Shown here: positions 19,201 through 30,655 of the stretch, one piece after another
Layout: every line of letters starts with the position of its first letter
Numbering within the stretch: position 1 is the stretch's first letter
From: Pieris napi
Taxonomy: Eukaryota; Arthropoda; Insecta; Lepidoptera; Pieridae
NCBI RefSeq assembly: GCF_905475465.1
Contig: NC_062240.1
Coordinates: 9,997,001-10,061,000, forward strand
DNA length: 64,000 nucleotides
Reading direction: 5' to 3'
Translations under genes and position numbers: made by a program
Notes under the pieces: model-generated
The model's input: the letters and a program-made list of their open reading frames with translations, nothing else
The model's database searches: none
What the model was told of the DNA's origin: nothing

Positions 19201-21867
19201 ATGGCAAGGTCAAAGAAAGTGTCAAGGCTATAGAAGAAATCGGATGGGTTCATCGAACCAGGTCCGGATGAGAAAGTAACCGGGCCTGATACCCGTTTTC
19301 GACCTCATAACACACATCCAGTTCAAGCTGGTTCTTCATTAATATTCTACAAAGAACTCATCCGATAACTGTCAGTCTTCGTCGATCTATCGTTTATCAG
19401 ATTAAAAATCTAAGTGCTTTCAATTTTATCGCGTAATGAAATCTCAGCCATGGGAGGTATGATTATATGATAAATGGGATACGTCACGGGAAAGGGAACT
19501 GGTTTGTGCGTAAAATACATAGAAATACATATATCGGTCAAAAAGCTAGTTACTTATATTACTTTTAATATGTACAAATCATACTATGTACTATTCTATT
19601 AACAGATATATAGATATACGTTGTTAGAAGCATATAAATATTTTAACACAGGCATTTATGGATGAGGAATAAGGCATTTTACATAAATATATTGTTTGAC
19701 TAGTATATATTTATTTGCTGACAATAATAATTAAATTAACACTAGATAATGTCACTCTTTTCTGACAAAAGTTTACTAGAATTCTGACCGACATAATATC
19801 ATTTACGAAGTAGTTATGTTACGCACAATCCGCTTGAGAGGTTTTTAAAAAATTTAACACAAATTAAGAACAAACAGTTTTATTTCAAAATACTTTGCCA
19901 CGGATCTGATGTGACATGATCTAGACATTAATTTAACTTTTACTTTCTCGGGTCCATACTAACACTCACACATCAAGCACACGCACTTAATAAATAAAAT
20001 AAATTAAATAGAATAAATAAATAGTTAATAAATAGCTAAGCTAAAGGAGGGAGACCCCGGAGGTCTCTCAGGTGGATGCGGGATGCCAGGCTTGCCCGTT
20101 CACTGGCGCATTATAACTATCTGAACTTTTTGTGTTCTGGGACTGATGCAGCCGACGTTGCTTTGGTTTTCTTTACTTTAATGTGACTTGTTTTTTTTCC
20201 ACTCTTTTTTTTGAGCGCCGCAACATTAGCCTTTAATTTTTTAGACTCACGTGATTGTTTGGCAGAAATATTCCTGCTAAAAGCGTCGGAAACGTCGTCT
20301 TCGTCGTCATCATCATCATCTTCCTCCTCGTCATCATCTTCTTCATCATCATCCCCTTCGAGTACGTCTCCAATTTCCTCGTCATCATCATCGTCATCGT
20401 CGGCAGCGGCTGCAGCCACTTCGGAGCTAGCAGCGGGAATTTCAACTTCAGCACTTGCAGGTTCCTTTATCCCAGCTTCAGGTTCGTCACCCTCTGCCAC
20501 AGCTTCGCCCTCTGCTGCTTCGGTTTCTTCTGAAGCGGCAGCAACTTCTTCTACTGAGGCGGCTGATGCAGCTGGTGCAGGAGCGGCAGCAACAGTATCG
20601 ACGGCAGCCACAACAGGCTGTGCGGCGGCTGGCTCGTCTTCATCCTCGTCATCTTCACCTCCTGAAATAAAAAAGATACGTTAGCTTTGAATAAGAAAAA
20701 TCTTATGACAATAGAGAAGAATTTAAATCTATGGACCTCCTAATATGTCGTCGAAGAATCTTTCCAAATAATCATCCTCTTCGTCATCATCTGCTTCTTC
20801 CTCGTCATCATCATCGTCGTCGTCTTCATCTTCGTCGTCTTCGCCTAAAACAGAGAGTTAATAATTAAACATTTGTCTATGAAAAAGATATTTGTAATTT
20901 AATTAAATTAGACTAATTGTCGAACTATTAATAATAATTGATATATTTATCGATACAGCAATTATACGTTGTAATCTCAATTATTATAACCTTGCGTGAT
21001 GCACTAACTTATGAATCTCTACAAGAAAGCTAAGTAGCGCTAATTTCTCTGATTATGTATTTCTTCTAGAATCGATTAACTAACGAGAGCAGTTGTCACG
21101 CTGCACGATTCACATTCCGTTCGTTCGCGTCCTGATTAATAGGAATTCGTATTGATAGACCGCCACACTTTCTATATTTTATATTAATATTCAATATTGT
21201 AACATCATTTCCCAAATTGATTGTTATAATCTCGTATTGAAAAGAAGTCATTTTTGAATTGAAGTCCTCATTTTAAAAGATATAGTCAATAAAAACTAAA
21301 TCGTTTTTAGTTTACCGTATAAGTAAGTGACTATTGAATGTTTGTTATAATGAAAACGATTTACCATAAGTTGTGAGTAAAAATTTGAATTGATGAATAT
21401 AATCGTAAAGTTCAATTCAATTCAATTTCAATGCTTAAAACTCTTTTAATTTCCTATAGAATATATATGAATATACGTAATAACTTCAGTCAATCTACCG
21501 TTACGGTGAATTTACTTGCAAACGGTAAATCCTACGCGCTAAAAGATTTATTTACACTACCATGACACCAAAAGACAGAAATAAGTTGGAATACTTTACT
21601 GTAGAAATGTATACGTTTAAGTTTTTTTGCTTATATATTATTATTAGGTTTAGATATTTAACAATTACCTCCTAAACCACCAAGAGCATCTTCATCGTCA
21701 TCGTCGTCGTCATCATCATCATCATCAGAAGCCGCGGCAGCCGCAGGCTGCTGTGCCGCCTGTCTTCCTACCTCCTTCACCTCACCATCCTCAGACCTGG
21801 TGATAGGGCTACAGCTCCCCAAAATCACTAAGCAGCAAACCGCCGCTAATAACAATAACGACCTCAT
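16243..21867 (-). CDS. secreted acidic/basic protein, long isoform B (413 aa), function unknown
   Basis: Not recognised. Exons on the - strand, all joining in phase: 21867-21669, 20844-20737, 18044-17837, 17764-17311, 16923-16789 and 16380-16243 (TAG). They total 1242 nt. Residues 1-19 are a good signal peptide (MRSLLLLAAVCCLVILGSCS). An 11-Asp run lies at 48-58, and exon 2 adds an Asp/Glu block ending YLERFFDDILGG. Exon 4 carries a likely amphipathic helix (KYNKFIDNILEKMNDILRRS). Exon 5 has a Lys/Pro/Thr-rich basic middle and an NHT glycosylation sequon. Residues from about 275 to 413 look folded (strand-like KLTLRVNNQGVATLHSIKV, then helix-like RTRELVWQRSARIAHVVSEK). The start ATG at 21867-21865 follows an acceptor at 21876-21875, so an untranslated exon precedes it. 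Joining exon 2 to exon 4 is inferred from phase (G|GT), not seen in a transcript. The exon 2 donor (GTCCAT) is weak. Confidence 0.72.
17311..17840 (-). repeat. short repeat across an exon junction and Lys/Pro-rich segment
   Basis: The end of exon 4 and the start of exon 5 both encode KTSNKK, so the spliced protein reads KTSNKKKTSNKKKN. It is followed by a stretch rich in Lys, Pro and Thr (PKPKPPAKAPVKNTKKPSK). The 72-nt intron at 17836-17765 sits between the two KTSNKK copies. This suggests a local duplication that moved or created a splice site. Confidence 0.6.
18050..19878. other. intron of isoform B, no feature seen
   Basis: Intronic DNA between exon 4 and the alternative terminal exon. 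It contains a patch with repeated GGTCA motifs at 19175-19225 (TCAAGGTCAGGTCC, ATGGCAAGGTCAAAG), which resemble nuclear-receptor half sites. No open frame is supported. Confidence 0.45.
19879..19884 (-). promoter_or_regulatory. candidate polyadenylation signal, acidic gene isoform A
   Basis: AATAAA on the - strand, 233 bp beyond the isoform A stop. It is the first canonical signal after that stop, which supports the exon at 20661-20117 being a genuine terminal exon. Confidence 0.5.
20117..21867 (-). CDS. secreted acidic protein, short isoform A (283 aa), function unknown
   Basis: Shares exons 21867-21669 and 20844-20737 with isoform B, then uses exon 20661-20117, which ends in a stop. The total of 852 nt is divisible by three. 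After the signal peptide and the shared Asp/Glu blocks, exon 3 gives GEDDEDEDEP, an Ala/Glu/Pro-rich stretch, a long Asp/Glu run (about residues 205-240), then a very basic tail with many Lys (SKKLKANVAALKKKSGKK) ending HKKFR. The layout of acidic body and basic tail recalls secreted calcium- or mineral-binding proteins and also nucleolar chaperones. The signal peptide favours the secretory route. No catalytic motif or known family was recognised. The exon 3 acceptor (ATTTCAG) is good; the exon 2 donor is non-standard. Confidence 0.75.
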
Positions 21868-21987
21868 CTCGTATCTGAAACAAACAAGGCCTTTAATCAT
21901 CACCGCCAAGTTGGCCGAGCCGTCGAGGATCACGATATCACAGCACTAACACAACACCACGTGCACTGGATGTCCTTAACACTTCAC

Positions 21988-22105
21988 CTTTTGACTTTTC
22001 ACTGTTGAGTCCTAAGGGGCTCTGCGGAAGAGGTTCCGCCCGCGTCCTTCAATGTCGGGGGTCGAGACGCTATGGCCGAGCCTGGCGTGCGGAAACGATA
22101 TAGCG
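21988..22105 (-). other. inferred 5' untranslated exon of the acidic gene
   Basis: An acceptor (TTGTTTGTTTCAG) lies just before the start ATG, so an upstream exon is needed. A good donor (AAAAG then GTGAAGT) ends at 21988, giving a 113-bp intron. The start of transcription is placed about 25-30 bp below the TATA box; the exact base is a guess. Confidence 0.5.
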
Positions 22106-22126
22106 GCGGCGTCTTCCACGCGCACT

Positions 22127-22145
22127 CTTTTATACAGTTACGTCA
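22127..22145 (-). promoter_or_regulatory. TATA box and CRE-like site of the acidic gene
   Basis: TATAAAAG on the - strand at 22134-22127, with TGACGTAA (reverse of TTACGTCA, 22138-22145) immediately upstream. The spacing to the inferred untranslated exon is normal for a pol II core promoter. A TATA promoter suggests a strongly or tissue-specifically expressed gene. Confidence 0.6.
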
Positions 22146-24912
22146 CACAGCTCAGGAAGAAAGTAGTGATGGTAGTCGAACGGACATAGATAAACTGACC
22201 TGTAGACTTTCTCTGAGCAATTCTCAGATGTATCGTGAATAATATGAACTTTTTATGTATTTTATAACGATCATAAAACAATATATTTTGTTATTTTATT
22301 ACTACATAATTATATTAACTGCCAGTATTTAAGCGGGGAAAGTTTGTGTCGTTCTGCGTACAAAAATATGTGACGTTATATTTTATACCGAGCGGCGGGT
22401 CTGTGTCGCAAACTAATCTATTCGATGTAAAGAGGGGTTGGTGATGTTCGATTAACTAATTTATTCAACTTATTTGCTGACGCTTGGTGCTTCACTGGAG
22501 AAAAGTATGGGCAAGCGTGTGGAATCGGAATTTTAAAATATTTCAAACATTAGTATGTGGTGACCAGAGCCATACTTTCACTTAAGGTTATGTATGCAAA
22601 CGCGTCTGGTGTAATTGATAAGGTGACGTAAAAAATAATGTCCCATCGAAAGCATATTGCCACCAAGTATTTAAGTATTTATTATAAACAACGAACGCTA
22701 TTAAATATTTACTCTTATACCTTGAACTTTTTCTTATTCACATAATTACATGATCGTAAGACGAGATTATATTGTATTCTTAGATAGAACATTTCAAGGC
22801 AATAATATAATGATAGCAACGCAACTTTTCTCCTATGAACCTCAAACATAGACTAATTAGTAAAAGTGGCTTGTTTTTGACGAAAACTAAGAGGTTTTAT
22901 TGAAGGATTCATTACCGTACTCTTCTTCGGAGAAATATTTTTTCTTAATTCTCTAGAAATTAAAACCAGAAATTTGTCTATGGCAGGTCACAGATTACAA
23001 GAATCTTTAAATTCAACGTACTTAAGTATTTTGTCTCTTAGATACGTCTTAGGGACTTTAATTGATTAACAGAGCTGTACTTCAATTTTACGTAACCAAT
23101 ACGTTTCTGTACTTTGTCCAATACTTTGGTTTCAGATATGCCTTTGGATGTCTAAAAATGCTTTTGAAATTTATACAGGTTAATATCAAAGCGAGAAAGG
23201 TCTAAACCCGTTTTTGGTATTGTAGGCGGTCACAAATATTTGTATGCTGTTTGTGAATGGGTTTCGAGGACTTTCACCACTCCACTGCCACTTGCGTCCG
23301 ATGCGATTATAAATATTTTGTCCCACTTTGCGTAACGAATAATGACTTATGTGTTCTTTGGTATTACTTAACTTTACAATACGTTTTAAGCTACGCCCTA
23401 AATAGAAGAAAAACGTTCACGCTTGCTTGAGATGCGTGGTTATCGACTTCTAGACAAAGTTCGTTTTCTATAGAAATATTTAATGGTTAGTTATGATCAG
23501 ATAAGCGCTCATGTTTTGTTTACGTGGGTAATTAACGTAATCATAGTCGAGACTTAGTGTGAAATATAACTTCGGTCATACAATACGTTTTTGAAATACG
23601 GAATAATAATATCGATACTTATTTTACTTACTAAGCTGAGATGTTAAAGTAAGCCGATGAGTAGGGATGCCTACAAATTCAAATTTAATGACGTGGAATA
23701 AGTGATACATGTATCACTTATAATACATGTATCACTTATGTTCCATAATAAACATATTTTTTTTTTAAGATACTAATCAAAAGATCAATTCGGTTTTAGA
23801 GATCGGATCTTAGATGCTTTTGATAAAGACGTCAGGTCAAGTATAAATCAACATCCTAGGTTGTCAGGAAGAGATTGCTTATTGGGGCTTTCTCTTACAA
23901 TACTTTCCTAAATTACACTGTATTGCAAAAAATAACTACATTAAAGATTTGACCTGATACGTAAATTTGTTATATAGATATATATTCAAGAGATATCTTT
24001 TGATTGTTATACGTTTAATGTTACGCAAATTCTATAATTTTATAGCTTTTCATTAGGTACATAAAAGCTGTATTTACAATGTTAGAACGGCTATCAAAAA
24101 CCGATAAAACTATAGAAACGAAAACCTGTCTATCGAGGGTCAATGTTTGCAATTACGATCGGCGAAGATTTCGAGAAATTTAACTTTTACTCAAATATTC
24201 GGCTTAATGTTATTCAATTTCGCCAACTATTTGCCATAAAATTAATTTACAAAATAGAAAGTTATACAATCTGTAAAATTCCGTTGACGTTATGTAATCA
24301 TTTTCGAAGGATATTGTGTAAACTTTTTGACGCTTTTCATAATTATAAGTAAGAGATTTTTAAAATATATATTATTCGTATGTCTCAAAATTAATTCTAG
24401 AATAATTAATTAGTTACAAGGTTTATTACTTAACTTTATTATTTGTGGAGCAAGGCTTTAATATTATATAGAGTTAAAAAAAGAGTTATTGCTGCAAATA
24501 CAATATCCATATGGAGTAAAGGCCCTTGGGTGATGAGGTACAAGTGTACATAAATTAATTAAAGAAGAGTACAAGACATACGTACAAAGGCTACCGAACG
24601 CATTCCTCGCACAGCGTATTATCTTTATGTTTCAGTAAGGAAATGCTGCTCTACAGTAGAAGTACTGTCTTTTCAACAATTAGTATGGTTGTTATGTCAT
24701 ATTTTAGCATAGCAACACTTTTGGGGTAGTTTTACTATGTATTATTACATTATCTGTCTTCTTCACACTAAACCTCCACTGACGTGTTATCCAGGAAACA
24801 CCGTGGCTTAGTTGCTGTGAATTAAATAAAAAATGTATCACGAACCAAATAATTCATTTATATCGTCAAATATAAAAAACCTCAACATTTTATTTTATGC
24901 TACTTTTCAAGT
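22146..24912. other. intergenic stretch, no gene seen
   Basis: No supported exon. At 23701-23740 the motif ATACATGTATCACTTAT occurs twice in tandem, and the first copy lies within an 18-bp perfect palindrome (AGTGATACATGTATCACT). Nothing else stood out. Confidence 0.45.
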
Positions 24913-25103
24913 GCAGTGTTGGCCAAGTGGTTCAGCGTGCGACTCCCATCCCTGAGGTCGTAGGTTCGATCCCCGGCTGTGCACCAATGGATTTTTTTTA
25001 TATGTGCGCATTTAACATTCGCTCGAACGGTGAAGGAAAACATCAGGAGGAAACCTGAGGCCCAGACCTAAAAAGATTGTACAGCGCCTGTAATTTTTTT
25101 TTT
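24913..25103 (+). mobile_element. tRNA-derived SINE, family 1, copy 3 (internal deletion)
   Basis: Box A-like TGGCCAAGTGG and a perfect box B GGTTCGATCCC are followed by the CGCATTTAACATTCGCTCGA block. The sequence then jumps from AGGAGGAAACC to CTGAGGCCCAGACCTAAAAA, so the central body is lost. It ends in a T run. Confidence 0.8.
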
Positions 25104-25590
25104 AAAGTAGGTTAAATATATTGTAATTATTGTATACATTGTTCAAATAATTACTTAAGTAATAATACGTAATCAACGCATTTTATAATTAATAACCTAA
25201 CACCATTACGAATTATCATAATTAAACTTATAAAGAGTTTTGTATAAATTGACAATTACAATTCGTATTAATTACATTATATATGAGTTAATTAAACTTG
25301 TAATTAAAATAATAAAAGCCTGTCATATGCTTCGTTGATTTTTTATGTTAGAACGGAGAAGTAATTCGTAATTAATCATAAACGAAGATTTAGTTGATGA
25401 TTTTTTGCAAGCCTTGTAAATAAGTAGGATTAAATCATTATTCTGATTTTTACCGCTGATTTATGTAGTGGCTAGACATGGACTAGCTATGGCTAGCCAC
25501 CGCATCAGATCCTGGTATCCCGGCATTTCCAGGATGACGTTTGAAATAAATTATTAGAACCTGTGTAAAATATTCTATATTTATTTATGT

Positions 25591-25712
25591 AACGGGAGTC
25601 TCATCTGATGTTAAACCGCCGACGGACACTCACAAGGCTCGCAAATGAGTTGCCGGCCTTTTAAAAATTGGTGCGCATTTTTCTTGAAGGACCTTGAGTC
25701 GAATTCGTTATT
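25591..25712 (-). pseudogene. non-LTR retrotransposon 3' fragment
   Basis: Reverse-orientation relative of the 5741-6140 fragment. It shares GAGTCTCATCTGATGTTA, GAGTTGCCGGCCTTTT and CTTGAAGGACCTTGAGTCGA. Only about 120 bp remain. Confidence 0.5.
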
Positions 25713-26100
25713 ATAATTGTTTGGATTTTTTGCTACGAATAAATAAAAGGAAAACAGAATTTTTATCAAAGTTAATGAGACAGACTCAGAAATATGTCTA
25801 CCCCGTGACTGTTGGGTCTATTAGTTACAGACTACGCATTTATTCAGATTTTTATTATTGCTTCGAAAGGATTTGTTTTTGTTGATTTATTTTCTCTCTA
25901 TTTTAAATAAGTTTAATTGTCATCGAGCATATTTACTGTTCTAAACATTCTGGTATTATTACTTTAATGACGCATGTTCATTAATAAAATTGTTATTTTC
26001 CAAGAAATTTGTGTTGTAATTGAGTTCCGACTCAGATCGTGACCTACATAATTTGTTTTTATTAATTTTCCTCAAACGGTTATGTTTGCACATTCAATTC

Positions 26101-26180
26101 TGCCCTGCGATTCTGTAACTCACTTCACGAACTCACACAGCGGTTTTCGCATCGGCGGTCGCTCTCAAATCAGTCTCAGT
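26101..26180. mobile_element. MITE family GCCYTGCG, copy a (one end only)
   Basis: The first 75-80 bp match the left half of the element at 38351: GCCCTGCGATTCTGTAACTC, then ACTCACACAGCGGTTTTCGC and CGGCGGTCGCTCT.AAATCAG. The right half is absent. Confidence 0.65.
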
Positions 26181-27455
26181 ATTTCCCTTCTATAATCCTT
26201 ATGATGTTTGATTAATAGAAATTAAACAGCCACAACTAAAATACGTAAATGAAACCAGCCCTGCCAATCTTGAGGTTCTACGCTTTCTTTTCATTTATTT
26301 GTCTTTAATGGCTATTAGAAAGCTTGTTTAAGACGAGTCCGCTCTAAATTCTACTACAGATTATCTTAAACTTTAGTCTATAATTATCGGATATTAGTGA
26401 CTTAACCATTAAGTATTAAATTTCCAAAAAAGTAGGATGTCCTATTAATTACTACGGCTTTTTAACAGCTGATAAAATGCTCGCGAGCCTTCTGGCTTTC
26501 TTATACGAGTAAGTAGCGAGTCTAAATGTGCCGAATATTATGAGGCATTTATTAAACTTTAGCTATATTTAAATACCACTATAGATAGGATCTAGTCAAT
26601 TTAAATAAACAAGGCTATTAAAATTAAACTTGAAATCGCGTTAAATTGTACAAAAATTAAAGTGTCAGTTTTATATTGAAATTAGCGTTATGTTGGCGGC
26701 TTTTTTAGCATTTGGTCAAAATATATCTGATTCGTATGGGTAATACAATCAATGTAATACAAACAAAACAGAAATGCCTCGTTACATTTTCCTTTGATGT
26801 CAACAGTAATACATGAATAAATATAAGCAAATGTAATTTAATTAAACCAGAAATTGAAATAAATTATAAAAGCCAATAGTGACTGTAACAGACTCGAATA
26901 CCGAATCCGAGGCTACTCAGAAACTCTACTATGAAAGATTTGAATGACATCTTTAATGTTCTCTGCGTCAAAAAATAATCGCCGCTGTTACAGATAATAC
27001 TCACTATTCAAGGAATTATAATAATGAATAACATTTGAAAATCAAAATCACGATAGTTTTACAACAGAGCGCCGCTAGGTGGACTTATATTCTGTCTTGT
27101 CTTGTGTATGGCATAGCATTTGTACTAAAAAAATCTGTACTATTGCTAAAGTAAGCACTATAGAGACACTACAGTACATACTACAGTATATTAATATACA
27201 TTATTAATATCCACACTTTCATTTCCTCTTTCTGATATATTGTATTTATTTTTCGAATACTCTTTAAATAAGTTTAATACTGTTTTTTTATTTGTAAGTA
27301 TTGCTTTGCTTTTTGTCCCCTTTAAATCTTCCTTAATCGCAACCCTGAGGTCATTTTATTCCCAGTCAAACGGAAACAGACGTGAAGGTGACGTTTGCTC
27401 AGTTGCGAACTGGACAGTTTCTTTAAAAGTTATTGTATATAGGTATATATAAAAT

Positions 27456-27770
27456 TCTCGTGTCTCAATGTTCGTTCTCATACTTCTCCTAAACGGCTCG
27501 ACCGATTCTTATGAATTTTTTATGCATATTTAGTAAGTCTGCGAATCGGCTACTATTTAAATCCCACCCCTATTTTTTTTTTTATGATACAGCATACAAT
27601 TTAGAGGTTTCTATAGAGAAAAATTCACAGAAAAACCTAAAAAGTTTTTATTCCAGAAAACCGAACAGGCTCTGGGGTAGCATAGCAAAATGTTCCATGT
27701 CGGTATGAACTAAAAAGGTAGGCTAAGTAAAATCATATTACGGAGAAACGAAGTTCGCGGGGGCAGCTAG
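27456..27770 (+). mobile_element. short non-autonomous Helitron-like element
   Basis: It starts TCTCGTGTCTCAATGTTCG and ends GCAGCTAG followed by T, matching the 5'-TC...CTRR-3' layout of Helitrons. No Rep/helicase coding is present in 315 bp. The same ends recur at 49164-49573 in reverse. Confidence 0.6.
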
Positions 27771-29265
27771 TGTTACTATGTATAATATTTCTTCTTTTGT
27801 TTAATATAGCATTGGACCAAAACAATGATTCTCAAGCTTAAATGCATTCGTATCTCCTGAAGCATGAAACATTACAAATGCAACGCGCAATAAAACGTTG
27901 AATTAATAATAACTAACGGTTAACCGTTACGTACGTATCTTTTTTAGGAGTTAATAAAAATTCAAAAATATTAGAAAAATTCTAAATTCAAAAGGCTGAA
28001 TTTCATAGAACGAGGTATTTGTCGCTATTGTTGAAAGTATGTTAAAAATAGGACTGAGTACTATATATACTCAAAAAATTAAGTGAAAGATGAGATGAGA
28101 TGAGAAAAAATAAATGTGGAGAGTAATTATACTCGCCTAGGGCAAGATAGCTTTAAAAAATCTAAAACATTGAGCTATTCGTCCATCTAAAAAAACTAAT
28201 AATTTGTTCCTAAGAGTTCTTAAATAGTAACACTTCTTTCAATATTTTTTATTTCAAGTCATGTCTATCTATCTATTTATCCATCTAAGATATAAAACCG
28301 TCCTGTATAAATAATTGTACAATTGTGTTAAATTATTGTATACTAATAATTTTATACGTTTTTTTTTGTGTTTTCTTCTATTAATATAAGGTCTCGCATA
28401 TGGGGCTCGATTCGCTATTGAATTTGAAAGTATTACAGTTTACAGAGCAGTTCAAGGAATAATTAAAAAGAAAATAGGTTGAGATAACAGTGTAAAAAAG
28501 GGTTAAATGTAAAAATTATAGTCTAGGAATTTTTAATATGTGGCAGTGTCACACGTATCAAACGTGTAGAGTGTGGCCCACTAATGCAACCGGTCGGACT
28601 TTCTTCGAGCCTTCTCACTTCCGCCTGCGAGCCTCCACGCGTTAAGGACATAATAACTAGGTGTAACTTCAAACTAAATATTTGCATAAATATTCATATG
28701 TCATTGCAATTGAATTACGCATCAACGATAAATACGCCTAGCGTGCACATATTAATTACTGGATATGTATAAATTATTCGAAGACAAGTGCTGGAAAAGT
28801 TAAGATACGTCGAAAGAATTAAATAAAGTATATAAAATAAGTTCATTTATATCTAAGGCGTATTTAAAATAAATTATTCAGGTAATGTTAATATCAATAT
28901 TCTAAAATGTATTTAAGAGACATCTATTGGTGTTCATTGACACTGTTCATAAGTAAATCACAAGTATTTTACAAGAATATTGATTAAAGTTGTGGTCGAT
29001 AGATGGCGCTGAAACGATACCTTAAATATTGTTAATAACTGCCATCTACCTTAGGCGTTTATACACAACTTTCCATACTTCATCTAGATGGCATTGTTCA
29101 CTTGACAAAAACTGTTTTGCGTAATTTGTTTATATTTCTTTTTTTAATAATATCAGTAAGTGATTCTTTGGTAAAAAGATGATGAGGGCTTTAAGCACTA
29201 GGAGAGTTTTGTTGTCTTGGCATTGCGATAGACATATTTGTTCAGGTAGACTTATATATGTGTAT

Positions 29266-29310
29266 ATTAGCTGACCCGGCGAACTTCGTAGGTACCGCCT
29301 AACAGTCAAT
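29266..29310 (-). mobile_element. Helitron-like 3' end
   Basis: TTAGCTGACCCGGCGAACTT is the reverse of the Helitron-like 3' terminus, with CTAG altered to CTAA. The rest of the element is not traceable with confidence. Confidence 0.4.
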
Positions 29311-30534
29311 AAATGTCATGTTACAGATTAGTTAAACTTGACTTATAATTTTATGAAATTAATACAATGAATTATTATCAAGTTCACCACTTGTTCAAGA
29401 AATTAACACTAAATAAACATCTGAATCCACACATAAACATTTGACAACCAAATTATATCTCAATCTTTTTTCACTACTGTCATTATTCTAAATAAATGGG
29501 TATATCTTGTCGTTTCGAAACCTTTATTTAAAATACGTTCTTTGATTAGAGGGGAGAGTTTGCCGTATCGACGGGATGAACATCAAATGTTTGACAGTTA
29601 CGAAATCCATGACCCATCGTCAGCTTTCCAATCATTTTCTAAAATACCAATAAAGCAAAAACCATGAAACACGGTCCTGCCATTCTCAAGTTTCGAACAA
29701 ACCCAGCTTTGTTTTATATATTAAGGTGGTATTTTGTCGTTTAAACGAATTAATTTTTAAGGAGCTATTAAGCTAAATTATAAACAATCACAATTATACA
29801 GGCCATAACAGTGGCAGACATATTAACTAAACTAGCTACATTAAAAAAACTTAAAAAATAATATGCTGAAAGAAACACGTTTCATATATAAACGTCACTG
29901 AACTTAAGAAGTGTTTTTTTAGTTTTAACGGCTTCGATTCCTAGCAAGAGCCATTTATTTTTACCATTTTTCATAAAAAAATAAGTTTGGTTTATTGAAT
30001 ACATGAAAAAAGTTTTAAGTTGGATTTCGAAAGAAATAAAGGATATTAGAGAAAAAGTACAGCATAGATGGTTACTAAGCAATTTAAAATGTCTGTGAAT
30101 ATTTTGGTGTAATAATAAATGTAAAATCATGATACTCGCGTAATTAAACATTATTCTAGCTAATGGATAAATTCCGTTAGCAAATGTTTTACCAGATTAC
30201 ATAAGATTAAGGAGTAATCGTCTCATGTGACGATGTCATGTGATCGCAGACAATAACAGCCTTGACATTTTCCAAGAGGACGCTGAGAGCTTGCCGACCC
30301 CAACGTATACAACCTATACTATTTATATTTTTGTATATTTATGTATAATGTGTGAACCTACATATTTCAATTTGCTAAGCTTTGATGAGCTAAATATATT
30401 AAGAAGTAGAAGGCTGTGTTATTTTAATTTTAAAGAACTATTGTTGTTCAAAATAAATATTTCGTTAATAAGCGATAACTTCTTGCACTTTACTCATCAT
30501 ATTTCTTGTTTTAGTTTTTTCCTTACTATGGTTG

Positions 30535-30655
30535 CCTGGAATAGATCGCTCGCTGCCGATAAGGACACCCGTTGTATACCTTATAATTTTGATGTATTGT
30601 GTTATTTGTGGTTTTTTTAATGCAACGAAGTGTGCAAATAAATGTGTAAATAAAT
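30535..30655 (+). mobile_element. non-LTR retrotransposon 3' tail fragment
   Basis: GCCTGGAATAGATCGCTCGC, then CCGATAAGGACACCCGTTGT and a tail with GTGCAAATAAATG, recall the 3' untranslated end of common lepidopteran non-LTR elements. No coding remains. The call is by resemblance. Confidence 0.45.

Noticed and set aside
20211..20684. Long Ser/Ala-rich open frame on the + strand
   Set aside because: It is the exact antisense of the Asp/Glu/Ala exon (GAT/GAC read as ATC/GTC or TCA/TCG). The - strand has splice sites, a signal peptide and a promoter.
28905..29105. Repeated GATGGC / GCCATCTA motifs
   Set aside because: Short scattered matches (GATAGATGGCGC, TGCCATCTACC, TAGATGGCATT) without definable ends. 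Probably old repeat debris.
30240..30620. 126-residue open frame
   Set aside because: It runs into a retrotransposon 3' tail and has a low-complexity, aromatic-rich translation with no splice context.
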